Part shown: positions 34,168 to 43,332 of the stretch, in pieces
Layout of the letters: each line of letters begins with the position of its first letter
How positions within the stretch are numbered: position 1 is the first letter of the stretch
Origin: JAIRMO01 sp046533115
GTDB taxonomy: Bacteria > Spirochaetota > Spirochaetia > Treponematales > Breznakiellaceae
DNA length: 64,000 nucleotides
Direction: 5' to 3'
NCBI RefSeq assembly: GCF_046533115.1
Contig: NZ_JAJQRC010000004.1
Coordinates: 89,156-153,155, forward strand
Notes under the pieces: model-generated
Databases searched by the model: none
What the model was told of the DNA's origin: nothing
What the model saw: the letters and a program-made list of their open reading frames with translations, nothing else
Translations under genes and position numbers: made by a program

Positions 34168-35649
34168 ATGCTGCAGAATGTTAGCGCGATAGTTATTTTA
34201 GGCTTGTTTATGTTCATCCCGTTGTGTATGGGGTTGGTAGCCAATAAAAAGCTTCTACCCACCACCGAAGACTTTTTTGTTCAGGGCCGGACCATGGGAT
34301 CGGTGGCGGTGTTTTTTACCGTGGCTGCTACCTGGTGGAGTGCCTTTGCCTTTTTAGGTTCCAACGGATATTTTTATGCCCAGGGGCCGGTCTACTGGAC
34401 CGCGATTGCCTGGAATATCCTTTTTGGTTTCCTCTATTATATTATCGGGAAACGGATATGGTTCTACGGCCATAAAAACAACTGTATTACCGCCAGTGAT
34501 TTTTTCCGGAAACTCTACGGTTCCCCGGCACTGGCCAATTTGGTAGCCATCGTGATGCTGGTCTTTACTATTCCCTATCTCCAGATTCAGCTTACCGGCG
34601 GAGCTTATCTTATTGAGGTCGCTTCCGGCGGTCTTATCCCCTGGAAGATCGGTGGGCTCATCTTTTACGCGGTGATCATCGTGTATGTATGGGCCGGGGG
34701 ACTGCGGGCGGTGGCGTGGACGGATATTTTTTACGGGGTCCTGTTATTTTTTGGTATGGTCTTTGCGGGGTTCTACCTGGCGGCCAAGGTTGGGGGTGCC
34801 ACGGCGCTTTTCCAGACCCTCAAACAAACGGCTCCGGAATCCCTGACCCTGCCGGGTCCCAAGGGGACCTTTGGTCCTATGATGTGGGTCTCCATGTTCA
34901 TCATTACCCCCCTGGGCTCCTTTATGGGACCCCAGCTTTGGACCCGGATGTACGCGGTGAAATCTTCCCGGCTCTTTAACATTATGCCCTTCCTCTTGAG
35001 TTTCGCGGCCATTGCGTACATCGGTTCCATGCTGGTGGGTAACACCGGGATCGTGCTGGAACCGGGAGTGCAGGTGGCGGATCAGATCCTCCCCGTGATG
35101 CTTTTCAAATACGCCCCCTTTGCCCTGGCTGCCCTGATCTGCGCCGGTGGGGCCGCGGCGGCCATGTCCACCGCCAATTCCCAGATCCACTCCATGTCGG
35201 CGGTTTATACCGTGGATATTTACCAGCGGTATATCAATACCAAGGCGGATCATAAAAAATTGATCTTCATCGGCAGGCTGGCTATCCTGGTATTTGCCCT
35301 GATCGCCTATTTTATGTCCGTTTTTATCCCCGGCTTCCTGGTAACCATAGGCCTGGTGGCCATGTCCGGTACCGCCCAGATCTTTGTACCCACCGTGGGT
35401 ATCCTGTTCTGGAAACGTTCTACCTCGCCCGGGGCCATCGCAGGGCTTGTTGCGGGGGTGGCACTGATTTGCCTTTTCACCTTTGTTCCGGCGATTAAGG
35501 TCCCCTGGGGAATGCACTCGGGCCTGTTTTCGATTATCATCAACACCGTCGTATTTATGGTGGTGAGCCTGCTAACGCCCCTCCGTTCCGGAGAAATTAT
35601 TAAAGCCCACGAAGAACAGGAAACCGAATACGAGGAGAATTATTCCTAG
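34168..35649 (+). CDS. Sodium:solute symporter (SSS family)
   Basis: The 493-residue protein has about 13 membrane helices and SSS-family features: DFFVQGRTMGSVAVFFTVAA near the N-terminus, VYVWAGGLRAVAWTDIFYGV, GGAAAAMSTANSQIHSMSAV, and FVPTVGILFWKRSTSPGA. It imports an organic solute with Na+. Together with the DUF3311 protein it resembles PanF/MctP-type systems. Its genetic link with carbamoylase and amidohydrolase suggests that the solute is a compound those enzymes cleave. AGGAGG precedes the ATG. Confidence 0.9.
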   Translation: MLQNVSAIVILGLFMFIPLCMGLVANKKLLPTTEDFFVQGRTMGSVAVFFTVAATWWSAFAFLGSNGYFYAQGPVYWTAIAWNILFGFLYYIIGKRIWFYGHKNNCITASDFFRKLYGSPALANLVAIVMLVFTIPYLQIQLTGGAYLIEVASGGLIPWKIGGLIFYAVIIVYVWAGGLRAVAWTDIFYGVLLFFGMVFAGFYLAAKVGGATALFQTLKQTAPESLTLPGPKGTFGPMMWVSMFIITPLGSFMGPQLWTRMYAVKSSRLFNIMPFLLSFAAIAYIGSMLVGNTGIVLEPGVQVADQILPVMLFKYAPFALAALICAGGAAAAMSTANSQIHSMSAVYTVDIYQRYINTKADHKKLIFIGRLAILVFALIAYFMSVFIPGFLVTIGLVAMSGTAQIFVPTVGILFWKRSTSPGAIAGLVAGVALICLFTFVPAIKVPWGMHSGLFSIIINTVVFMVVSLLTPLRSGEIIKAHEEQETEYEENYS

Positions 35650-35662
35650 CATGGGATGGGAA

Positions 35663-35684
35663 GGCCGGGGTCCATACCCCGGCC
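35663..35684 (+). terminator. Predicted terminator after the symporter gene
   Basis: A perfect 9-bp stem, GGCCGGGGT / ACCCCGGCC, with a 4-base loop lies 14 bases after the symporter stop. There is no clear T run. Confidence 0.6.
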
Positions 35685-35783
35685 AGTACCATCTATATAA
35701 CGACAACAGATTTGAACTGACGCGGCACTGTAGGGGCCATGTGTCCCCTTGGCCTATGGATAGTAATCCGGTATACTAAAACC

Positions 35784-37181
35784 ATGATACATCCACTTAT
35801 CAGGGAGATCCGGGCCCTTCCGCCGGAATCCCAGGAACTTACTGTCCGTGGCTGGGTCAGAACCAAGCGGGAGTTAAAAAATCTTGTTTTTGTGGAAGTG
35901 AGCGACGGGTCCTGTTTCGGCGGTATCCAGTGTACCTTTGACCGGACCGGGAGATGGGGGGAGGAGACGGAAAAGGCCCTGTCCGCGATATCCACCGGGG
36001 TCTCGGTGGAAATAACCGGGAAGCTCGTCCCGTCCCCGGCCGCAGGACAGGAGGCGGAGTTGGCCGCCGCCGCCATCACAATCATCGGGGATGCCCCGGC
36101 GGATCAGTATCCCCTGCAGAAAAAACGGCATTCCCTGGAATTCCTGCGGGAAATTGCCCATCTGCGGGCCAGAACCAATACCTTCGGCGCCGTGGCCCGT
36201 GTTCGCAGCCGTCTTGCCTTCGCGGTCCATGAATTTTTTCAAAGCCGGGGCTTTCAGTATATCCATACCCCGATCATCACCGCCAGCGATGCCGAAGGGG
36301 CGGGGGCCATGTTCCAGGTGACCACACTGGATCTAGAGGCCCTGGCCAAATCCGGTAAACCGCCGGATTACGGAAAGGATTTTTTCGGGAAACGGAGCGG
36401 CCTCACCGTATCGGGACAGTTGGAGGCGGAAACCTATGCCCTGGCCCTTTCCCGGGTTTATACCTTTGGCCCCACCTTTCGGGCGGAAAATTCCAATACC
36501 ACCCGGCATCTGGCGGAATTCTGGATGATAGAGCCTGAAATGGCCTTTGCCCGGCTGGAGGATAACATGGTCCTGGCGGAGGATTTTCTCAAATTCCTCC
36601 TCTCCACGGCCCTCAGGGACAATGCCGAAGATATCGCCTTTTTTAATGCCCATATCGAAAAGGACTTGTCCGGGGTACTCCGGTCCGTGGTGGATACGCC
36701 CTTTGTCCGTATGACCTATACCGACGCGGTGACGGAACTGGAAAAAAACGCCCAGTCCTTTGAGTTTAGGCCCTATTGGGGCTGCGATCTTCAAAGCGAA
36801 CACGAAAAATTCCTTACCGAAAATGTAGCCCAGGGCCCGGTGATAGTGACCGACTATCCCCGGGAGATAAAAGCTTTTTATATGAAGATGAACGATGACC
36901 GTAAAACCGTCCGGGCCATGGATGTCCTGGTCCCCCGGCTAGGGGAAATAATCGGCGGTTCCGAACGGGAAGAAAACTTAAGCGCCCTGGAAGAGCGGAT
37001 CCGCGCTCTTGGGATGAACCTTGAGGACTATTCCTGGTATTTGGATCTTCGCCGCTACGGCTCCGCCCCCCATGCGGGGTTTGGTTTGGGCTTTGAGCGG
37101 CTCATCCAATACGTTACCGGCATGGCCAATATCCGGGATGTTATTCCCTATCCCCGGGCTGTGGGGCAAGTGAATTTTTAA
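35784..37181 (+). CDS. asnS: Asparaginyl-tRNA synthetase
   Basis: The 465-residue class IIb synthetase charges tRNA-Asn. It has an N-terminal OB anticodon-binding fold (VRGWVRTKRELKNLVFVEVSD), motif 2 TFRAENSNTTRHLAEFWMIEPE, the AsnS-typical LTVSGQLEAETYA, and motif 3 GFGLGFERLIQYVTGM. The C-terminal RDVIPYPRAVGQVNF is also typical of AsnS rather than AspS. The start at 35784 places the OB fold at the usual distance from the N-terminus. Length is normal. Confidence 0.95.
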   Translation: MIHPLIREIRALPPESQELTVRGWVRTKRELKNLVFVEVSDGSCFGGIQCTFDRTGRWGEETEKALSAISTGVSVEITGKLVPSPAAGQEAELAAAAITIIGDAPADQYPLQKKRHSLEFLREIAHLRARTNTFGAVARVRSRLAFAVHEFFQSRGFQYIHTPIITASDAEGAGAMFQVTTLDLEALAKSGKPPDYGKDFFGKRSGLTVSGQLEAETYALALSRVYTFGPTFRAENSNTTRHLAEFWMIEPEMAFARLEDNMVLAEDFLKFLLSTALRDNAEDIAFFNAHIEKDLSGVLRSVVDTPFVRMTYTDAVTELEKNAQSFEFRPYWGCDLQSEHEKFLTENVAQGPVIVTDYPREIKAFYMKMNDDRKTVRAMDVLVPRLGEIIGGSEREENLSALEERIRALGMNLEDYSWYLDLRRYGSAPHAGFGLGFERLIQYVTGMANIRDVIPYPRAVGQVNF

Positions 37182-37212
37182 AGCCTCCCGGAATAGGGGA
37201 TATGAAAAATTT

Positions 37213-37248
37213 AAGGCTGCTTCAAAACCAAACTTTTGAAACAGCCTT
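37213..37248. terminator. Bidirectional terminator between asnS and cysK
   Basis: AAGGCTG-C-TTCAAAA pairs with TTTTGAAACAGCCTT across a short loop, between two convergent genes. It has the same core as several other intergenic palindromes in the window (TTTCAAAAC ... TTTTGAAA). Confidence 0.7.
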
Positions 37249-37259
37249 ACTAGTTATTC

Positions 37260-38180
37260 CTATTCGTCCCAGAGCCAGGTGGAGAGGTACCGTTCCCCGG
37301 TATCGGGAAGTACCACCACAATGGTTTTCCCCTTGTTTTCGGGCCGTTTGGAAAGGGTCAGCGCCGCTTCCAAAGCCGCCCCGGAGGAAATACCCACCAG
37401 GATCCCCTCTTCTTTGGCTGCCCGGCGGGCGATATTTCCCGCCTTGATCTCATCGGTCTGATAGATTTCGTCCACCAGATCTTTATTGTAGACCTGGGGT
37501 ACAAAACCCGCGCCGATTCCCTGGATCTTGTGGGGGCCGGGTTGTCCACCGGAAAGTACCGGAGACGCGGAAGGCTCCACGGCGATGATTTTAACCGAAG
37601 GTTTTTTCTCCTTAAGGTATTTTCCCGCTCCGGTTATGGTACCCCCCGTACCGACCCCGCCGATGAGGATATCCACCTCACCCTTGGTATCTATCCATAT
37701 TTCCGGGCCGGTGGTGGACTCGTGGATCGCGGGATTGGCGGGATTGTTAAACTGTTGGGGAATAAAGGAATTGGGGGTTGCCGCCGCTAATTCTTCCGCC
37801 TTGGCAATAGCCCCCTTCATGCCCTTGGCCCCTTCGGTCAATTCCAATTCGGCCCCCAGGGCCTTGAGCAGTTTCCGCCGTTCAATGCTCATGGTCTCGG
37901 GCATGGTAAGGATGATCCGGTATCCCTTTACCGCGGCCACAAAGGCCAGGCCGATTCCCGTATTACCGCTGGTGGGTTCGATAATAACGGTCCCCTTTTT
38001 TATCCTGCCGTCTTTTTCCGCAGCTTCGATTAGGGCCAGGGCGATCCGGTCCTTAACGCTGGAAAAAGGATTAAAACTCTCCAGTTTCGCATATACTATC
38101 GCCCCCCCATCGTTGATCTTGTTGATCCTGACAATCGGCGTATTACCTATCAGATCCGTAATTTTTTCTACCCGTGCCAT
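37260..38180 (-). CDS. cysK: Cysteine synthase (O-acetylserine sulfhydrylase)
   Basis: The 306-residue PLP enzyme makes cysteine from O-acetylserine and sulfide. The PLP lysine is in NPFSSVKDRIA, the substrate loop in EPTSGNTGIGLAF, the phosphate-binding glycine loop in GGVGTGGTITGAGKYL and the late serine region in GISSGAALEAAL. All are intact and the length is normal. The gene is alone on the minus strand and has a near-consensus promoter with a good ribosome site (AGGAGG) before the ATG. Confidence 0.95.
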   Translation of the reverse strand: MARVEKITDLIGNTPIVRINKINDGGAIVYAKLESFNPFSSVKDRIALALIEAAEKDGRIKKGTVIIEPTSGNTGIGLAFVAAVKGYRIILTMPETMSIERRKLLKALGAELELTEGAKGMKGAIAKAEELAAATPNSFIPQQFNNPANPAIHESTTGPEIWIDTKGEVDILIGGVGTGGTITGAGKYLKEKKPSVKIIAVEPSASPVLSGGQPGPHKIQGIGAGFVPQVYNKDLVDEIYQTDEIKAGNIARRAAKEEGILVGISSGAALEAALTLSKRPENKGKTIVVVLPDTGERYLSTWLWDE

Positions 38181-38244
38181 AAAAACCTCCTGAATTGCTA
38201 TACCGGTCCAGCTAACAGCTATATTGCCTAGTAATTATATAGGT

Positions 38245-38273
38245 ATTATATTATAATAAAATAAAAAAGTCAA
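38245..38273 (-). promoter_or_regulatory. Strong sigma-70 promoter for cysK
   Basis: On the minus strand TTGACT, an exact 17-base spacer and a perfect TATAAT lie about 65 bases upstream of cysK. This is the best promoter match noticed in the window. Confidence 0.8.
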
Positions 38274-38361
38274 GGGAAAAATTCAAAATAATTTCTTTTA
38301 TCGCTTGTTATGGCGATCCGCGGCGCCTTAAATTTTCCATGAGCCTCCGCCGCATCCGGCT

Positions 38362-40068
38362 TTAGAGCGTGTCCCGCTTGATCTTCTTCGTGGTGGTCAT
38401 CTCCATGGGCTCCTCCAGGATCGTGGTTTTCTCGATCCGCTGGTAGGGGAGGAGCCGCTGATTCACCTCGGAGATGATCCCCTCTATCCGGGCCTTGACG
38501 GCCTCTTTGGAAGGGGTCCCCCCTTCCTGCTGGTTGAAGAAGTCCGGGCTGGGATAGACCAGGGCTTCGATCCCCTCGGTCTTCAACTTCTTATCCAGGA
38601 CAAAACCCCGGACCAGAATCTGCTCGATCTCCTCAAAGAGCTGAAATTCGTTTTCAATCTCCTCGGGGTAAACGTTTTTACCCCCGCCGGTGACGATCAT
38701 ATTTTTGGCCCGCCCCGTGAGGTAAAGGTAGTTTTCATCATCCAGGTAACCCAGGTCCCCGGTTTTAAGGTAACCGTCCGCGGTAAAGGCCGCGGCGGTT
38801 TCCTCGGGCAGTTCAAAATACCCTTGCATGACCATAGGGCCCTTGACGATAACCTCCCCTACCCCCCGCTCGTCGGGGTTGAGGATCTTCATGTCGCACT
38901 GGGGGATCACCTTGCCGACACTGGCTTCCTTGTAATGTTCTATGGGGTTGAGGTTGATGATGGGGGAGGTCTCGGTCAGGCCGTAACCCTGAACAAAGTC
39001 TATCCCCAGTTGGTTATATTTTTTAAAAATACTGGGGGCCAGGGGGCCGCCGCCGCAGATACAGATCCGGACCGTGGAGAGGCTGGCCTTATCCAGGATA
39101 AAACCGAACATCTTTTTCCCGGGATTGACCTTAAACACCTTTTTGATAAACCCCGAAAGGCCCATCAGGACCGAAATCAGCCCGTAGACGATGGGGCCCT
39201 TTTCTCTAAGCCCCCGGAGGATACCCGCCAAGACCTTGTTAAACAACATGGGTACCCCCAGGAACATGGTGATCTTCGCCTCCTTGAGGTCCTTGAGGAT
39301 CGCCTTGGTCACCATCCGTTTACCAAAGACCACCTCGGCGCCGGTGGAAATGGCCTCGATGAACACCGCCAGCATGGTATAGGCGTGGTGGAGGGGGAGG
39401 AGGGCGTAGAAGACGTCGGTGTGGAGTACCGTGAGGGGAGCCCCCTGGGCCAGGTAACAGTCGGAAACCAGGTTTTGATGGGTCAACATCACCCCCTTAG
39501 GGGTACCCATAGTCCCGGAGGTAAAGAGGATCGCCGCCAAATCGGTTTCCGTTACCTGCTCTATCTCCGCCACGGGGCCATCCAGGTCGTACACATAGGT
39601 ACCTATCCCTTTCTTTAACGAGATAAGCTCCTTGATCTGTCCGGAATTGTCCTGATACCGGCCGTATTTTTCTTCATCCACAAAGAGAAACCGGGCTTTG
39701 GAGGTTTTGATCAGAAGATCGGTTTCCTCGTTTTTAAGCTGATAATCAATGGGAATCACCACCCCCCCGGCAAAGAGGATCCCCAGGTAGGCCACGGTCC
39801 ATTCAGGGGAATTTTTCCCTGTTACGGCCACCGCATCCCCCTTACGGACCCCATGGTGGTACAGCCAGCGGGCCACCGCTTCTATACGGCGGAGGGCTTC
39901 GGTATAGTTAAGACTAATCCGGTCCGGTTCGTAAATAGTGAAACAGGGCCGTTCCCCGTAACGGGTAACGGTAATTTTAAACATCTCCGGCAGGGTCGGC
40001 CAAAGACCTGAAAACGCTTTTCCCCGGAATTCATCCAAAAAAGCCCAGGGGGTATAGGGGTTACTCAT
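38362..40068 (-). CDS. Long-chain acyl-CoA synthetase (AMP-forming)
   Basis: The 568-residue ANL-family enzyme activates fatty acids through an acyl-AMP. It has the P-loop ILFTSGTMGTPKGVMLTH, QGYGLTETSP, and the hinge-region YLKTGDLGYLDDENYLYLTGR with a following KN. The C-terminal lysine region ends in TTTKKIKRDTL, so the protein looks complete. The substrate chain length is not certain. It is encoded on the minus strand between cysK and the fucosidase without clear operon partners. Confidence 0.88.
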   Translation of the reverse strand: MSNPYTPWAFLDEFRGKAFSGLWPTLPEMFKITVTRYGERPCFTIYEPDRISLNYTEALRRIEAVARWLYHHGVRKGDAVAVTGKNSPEWTVAYLGILFAGGVVIPIDYQLKNEETDLLIKTSKARFLFVDEEKYGRYQDNSGQIKELISLKKGIGTYVYDLDGPVAEIEQVTETDLAAILFTSGTMGTPKGVMLTHQNLVSDCYLAQGAPLTVLHTDVFYALLPLHHAYTMLAVFIEAISTGAEVVFGKRMVTKAILKDLKEAKITMFLGVPMLFNKVLAGILRGLREKGPIVYGLISVLMGLSGFIKKVFKVNPGKKMFGFILDKASLSTVRICICGGGPLAPSIFKKYNQLGIDFVQGYGLTETSPIINLNPIEHYKEASVGKVIPQCDMKILNPDERGVGEVIVKGPMVMQGYFELPEETAAAFTADGYLKTGDLGYLDDENYLYLTGRAKNMIVTGGGKNVYPEEIENEFQLFEEIEQILVRGFVLDKKLKTEGIEALVYPSPDFFNQQEGGTPSKEAVKARIEGIISEVNQRLLPYQRIEKTTILEEPMEMTTTKKIKRDTL

Positions 40069-40149
40069 AAATTCCCTCCTCTAGATTATTTGACCCCTCA
40101 AAAGGCAAAAGGTTGCGGCCTTTAAGAAGGGTTCGGAAAACGTGGGGTG

Positions 40150-41472
40150 TTACGGGTCCCGCTTCAGGGTTATCTCCACCACGGTATCCACCGGATCCGG
40201 CAGAGGATAGTTGTCGAAGCTCTGGGGGTTGAGGAAGAAAAAGGCGTGCTCCCGGTATTCCGCCAGATTCCAATAATCGGCGGGCAGGATCTCACTGCCG
40301 TCGGCCAGGAGCCGTATCTTTTCTATTTTTCCCGCCAGATGGGGCAGGCAGACCCCCCCAACCTGGGGTTCGTACAGATGGGCATAGAGGGTGTTTCCCC
40401 GCCGGGTAAAGCGGCCCCATTCGGGTTTGGCAAGATCGGCCATGCCGCAGCCGTAGATACTGCGGCCGTTATCTTCCATCCAGCGGCCTACCTCCTCCAG
40501 GATCTCCACCGAGGGACGGGGGATCCTGCCCTTGGCATCGGGACCCACATTGAGGAGCAGGTTGCCGTTTTTTGAGACACATTCCACCAGCATCCGGATC
40601 ACCATATCCGCGGGCTTCCAGTGATGGTCCGCGGCGCAGTAGCCCCAGTGATTGTTCAGGGTGATACAGGCTTCCCAGGGGACGGGCTCCCCCGCATCGT
40701 TACGGATCCCCTGGGGGGGGATCATCTGTTCCGGGCAGGCAAAATCTCCGGCATAATCGCTGGGATTCGCCGTCAGAATGGTCCCGGAGTTTTCCCCGGA
40801 GCCCTCCAGACGGTTATCCACGATCAGGTGGGGCTGAAGGGAACGGACCATCTTCATCAGATCCGAGGCCCGCCATTTTTCCCCCGCCATATCGCCGTAG
40901 GAAAAATCAAACCACATGATATCCAACCTGCCGTAGTGGGTGAGAAGCTCCCGGATCTGGGCATGCATAAATTCAAGGTACCGGTTAAAATCCCGGTTTT
41001 CGTTGCCGTAATCCGGGTCGTCCCGGTGGGGATGTTGACGGTCCCCGTAGTGGGGAAAGTCGGGATGCCGCCAGTCGATGATGGAAAAATAGAGCCCCAC
41101 CCGGATACCTTCCGCCCGGAAGGCATCCAGGTATTCCTGTACCAGATCCCGGCCCGCGGGGGTATTGGGGGCTTTAAAATCCGTCAGCTTGGTGTCCCAG
41201 AGGCAAAACCCGTCGTGGTGCTTGGCGGTCAAAACCGCGTACTTCATCCCCGCCTTTTTCGCGAGCCGCGCCCATTCCCGGGGCTGATAAGAAGCGGCGT
41301 CAAATTCATCAAAATAAGACCGATAATCTTCATGACTCATCCGCTCGGTACTGCGGACCCATTCCCCCCGGGCGGGGATGGCATATAAGCCCCAGTGGAT
41401 AAACATCCCAAACCGCGCTTCGGTAAACCACCGGGTACGTTCTGTCCGTTCCGCTCTATTTTTGTTTTCCAT
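40150..41472 (-). CDS. Alpha-L-fucosidase, GH29 family
   Basis: The 440-residue enzyme matches GH29: N-terminal FGMFIHWGLYAIPARGEW, KYAVLTAKHHDGFCLWD, and the nucleophile region DIMWFDF with D189 as the probable nucleophile. NGNLLLNVGPDAKGRIP and a C-terminal beta domain complete it. GH29 enzymes release L-fucose from glycans. No signal peptide is visible, so it probably acts in the cytoplasm on an imported oligosaccharide. It is last in an operon after a binding protein and two permeases, which suggests a fucosylated or related plant or mucin glycan as substrate. Confidence 0.9.
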   Translation of the reverse strand: MENKNRAERTERTRWFTEARFGMFIHWGLYAIPARGEWVRSTERMSHEDYRSYFDEFDAASYQPREWARLAKKAGMKYAVLTAKHHDGFCLWDTKLTDFKAPNTPAGRDLVQEYLDAFRAEGIRVGLYFSIIDWRHPDFPHYGDRQHPHRDDPDYGNENRDFNRYLEFMHAQIRELLTHYGRLDIMWFDFSYGDMAGEKWRASDLMKMVRSLQPHLIVDNRLEGSGENSGTILTANPSDYAGDFACPEQMIPPQGIRNDAGEPVPWEACITLNNHWGYCAADHHWKPADMVIRMLVECVSKNGNLLLNVGPDAKGRIPRPSVEILEEVGRWMEDNGRSIYGCGMADLAKPEWGRFTRRGNTLYAHLYEPQVGGVCLPHLAGKIEKIRLLADGSEILPADYWNLAEYREHAFFFLNPQSFDNYPLPDPVDTVVEITLKRDP

Positions 41473-41490
41473 ATATCATATTATATCACA

Positions 41491-42399
41491 TTAACCTTTT
41501 ACGGCGCCAATCATGACGCCCTTTACAAAATATTTCTGCACAAAGGGATAGATCAACATAACCGGAACCGAACCGACCACGATTACCGAATATTTAAGCA
41601 GATCCATTAAACCCTGTTTCGCCGCGAGCTCCCGGGCATCGGCGATCATGGAAGGATCGATCTTACTCAACACCAGGATCTCCCGCAGGACAATCTGCAG
41701 GGGCGCCAATTCCGTCCGGTTAAGGTATATTAGGGCGTTAAAGTAGGTATTCCAGTGGGTTACCCCATAGTATAAGGCCAGTACCGCCAGAATGGGGGTA
41801 CTCAAGGGGGCCACCATAAAAATCAAAAACCGCAGGGGCGAACAACCGTCCAGGGAAGCGGACTCGTAGAGGGCCTCGGGGATGACCGAGGCAATATAGG
41901 TACGGCAGAGGATCACATTCCACACGCTTAAGGCGGCGGGGATGATCATGGCCAACCGGGTGTCGACGAGCCCCAACTTTTTTACCACCATATAGAGGGG
42001 CACCATTCCGCCGGAGAAATACATGGTGAACACCATCAGGGCGGACAAGATATTCCGGGCGCCGAACTGTTTACGGGTCAGGGGATAGGCGCAGAGCAGG
42101 GTCATGATAAGGTTCACCAGGGTTCCCACAATCATATAGAAAAAGGAATTATAAAAACCGGTCATCAGTTTGGGATTTTTAAAGACCGCGTTGTATCCCC
42201 GCATGGTGGGCCGGACCGGCCAGAACCACACATCCCCCGCGATAACCGCCTGGGGATCGGAAAAAGAAGCGGCCACAATATACACCAGGGGGAGGAGGAC
42301 CATTAACAATACTCCCCACAGGAGGAGATATATAACTATAACAAAGACCCTATCTCCCAGACTGTCCCGAATTATGGAACCTCTTTTACCGCTCGTCAT
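41491..42399 (-). CDS. Sugar ABC transporter permease (LplC/MalG-like)
   Basis: The 302-residue permease has six membrane helices and the MalG-type EAA loop IPEALYESASLDGCSPLRFLIFM. It ends with YPFVQKYFVKGVMIGAVKG, the standard C-terminus of this subfamily. It pairs with the permease encoded 10 bases upstream and a lipoprotein binding protein. No ATPase gene is present. The fucosidase gene follows 18 bases downstream. Confidence 0.92.
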   Translation of the reverse strand: MTSGKRGSIIRDSLGDRVFVIVIYLLLWGVLLMVLLPLVYIVAASFSDPQAVIAGDVWFWPVRPTMRGYNAVFKNPKLMTGFYNSFFYMIVGTLVNLIMTLLCAYPLTRKQFGARNILSALMVFTMYFSGGMVPLYMVVKKLGLVDTRLAMIIPAALSVWNVILCRTYIASVIPEALYESASLDGCSPLRFLIFMVAPLSTPILAVLALYYGVTHWNTYFNALIYLNRTELAPLQIVLREILVLSKIDPSMIADARELAAKQGLMDLLKYSVIVVGSVPVMLIYPFVQKYFVKGVMIGAVKG

Positions 42400-42409
42400 T
42401 GGGAGCCTC

Positions 42410-43330
42410 CTACCACACGCTGGTATCGGTCAATTTTTTTGAAATCTGATTAACCGTTACCATCAAAATAAAACCGACAATGGAATTAAAAAGGCCCACC
42501 GCGGTAGAAAAACTATAATTACCGTTTTGCAGCCCCACCTTGTACACAAAGGTGGATATCACCTCTGCGGTAGCCATATTAATGGGGTTCTGCATGAGGT
42601 AGGCCTTTTCAAAACCAATACTCATAATGGAACCGCAGTTAAAGATCAGCAGGATAACAATGGTGGGACGGATCGCCGGCAGATCCACATGCCAGATCCG
42701 CTGCAGCCGGGAGGCGCCGTCCACCACCGCGGCCTCCTGAGTTTCCCTGCTGACCCCCGCCAGGGCGGCAATATAAATGATGGAAGAATACCCCATGGTC
42801 TGCCAAATACCGCTCCATACATAAAGATGGGGGAAAATTCGGGCCTCGCCGAAAAAATTAACCGGCTGCCCCCCCAGGATGGTGATGAGCCGGTTAAAAA
42901 TACCGATCCGCAGATCCGTAAGCTGCATCAGCATCCCCACCATGACCACCACGGAGATAAAGTAGGGCGCATAGGTGATCATCTGGACCAGCTTTTTAAA
43001 GTACAGGGAACGGATCTCATTCAGCCCCACCGCCAGCAGGATAGGGATGGGAAACCCGACGATCAGGCTGTAAAAGCCTAAGCGCAGGGTGTTCATGATA
43101 ATGGTTAGACCTGAAGGGGTGGTTAAAAATTGTTTGAACCACTTTAAGCCTACCCAGGGACTCTGCCAAATACCCTGGCGGGGACTGTAATCCTTAAAGG
43201 CCATCAGGATCCCCCCCATGGGGGCATAACAGAAGATGATGATATACGCCAGGGGCAGGGCCATGATAAGCCAAAATTGCCAGGCCCCCGTATAAAGGCG
43301 GACCCTATTCCGGATAGACTTACCCCCCAT
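42410..43330 (-). CDS. Sugar ABC transporter permease (LplB-like)
   Basis: The 306-residue permease has six helices and the LplB-style EAA loop VSRETQEAAVVDGASRLQRIW. N-terminal YIIIFCYAPMGGILMAFKDY and C-terminal NQISKKLTDTSVW are characteristic of the oligosaccharide/lipopolysaccharide LplB subfamily. It starts 2 bases after the binding-protein stop, showing translational linkage. Confidence 0.93.
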   Translation of the reverse strand: MGGKSIRNRVRLYTGAWQFWLIMALPLAYIIIFCYAPMGGILMAFKDYSPRQGIWQSPWVGLKWFKQFLTTPSGLTIIMNTLRLGFYSLIVGFPIPILLAVGLNEIRSLYFKKLVQMITYAPYFISVVVMVGMLMQLTDLRIGIFNRLITILGGQPVNFFGEARIFPHLYVWSGIWQTMGYSSIIYIAALAGVSRETQEAAVVDGASRLQRIWHVDLPAIRPTIVILLIFNCGSIMSIGFEKAYLMQNPINMATAEVISTFVYKVGLQNGNYSFSTAVGLFNSIVGFILMVTVNQISKKLTDTSVW

Positions 43331-43332
43331 GG

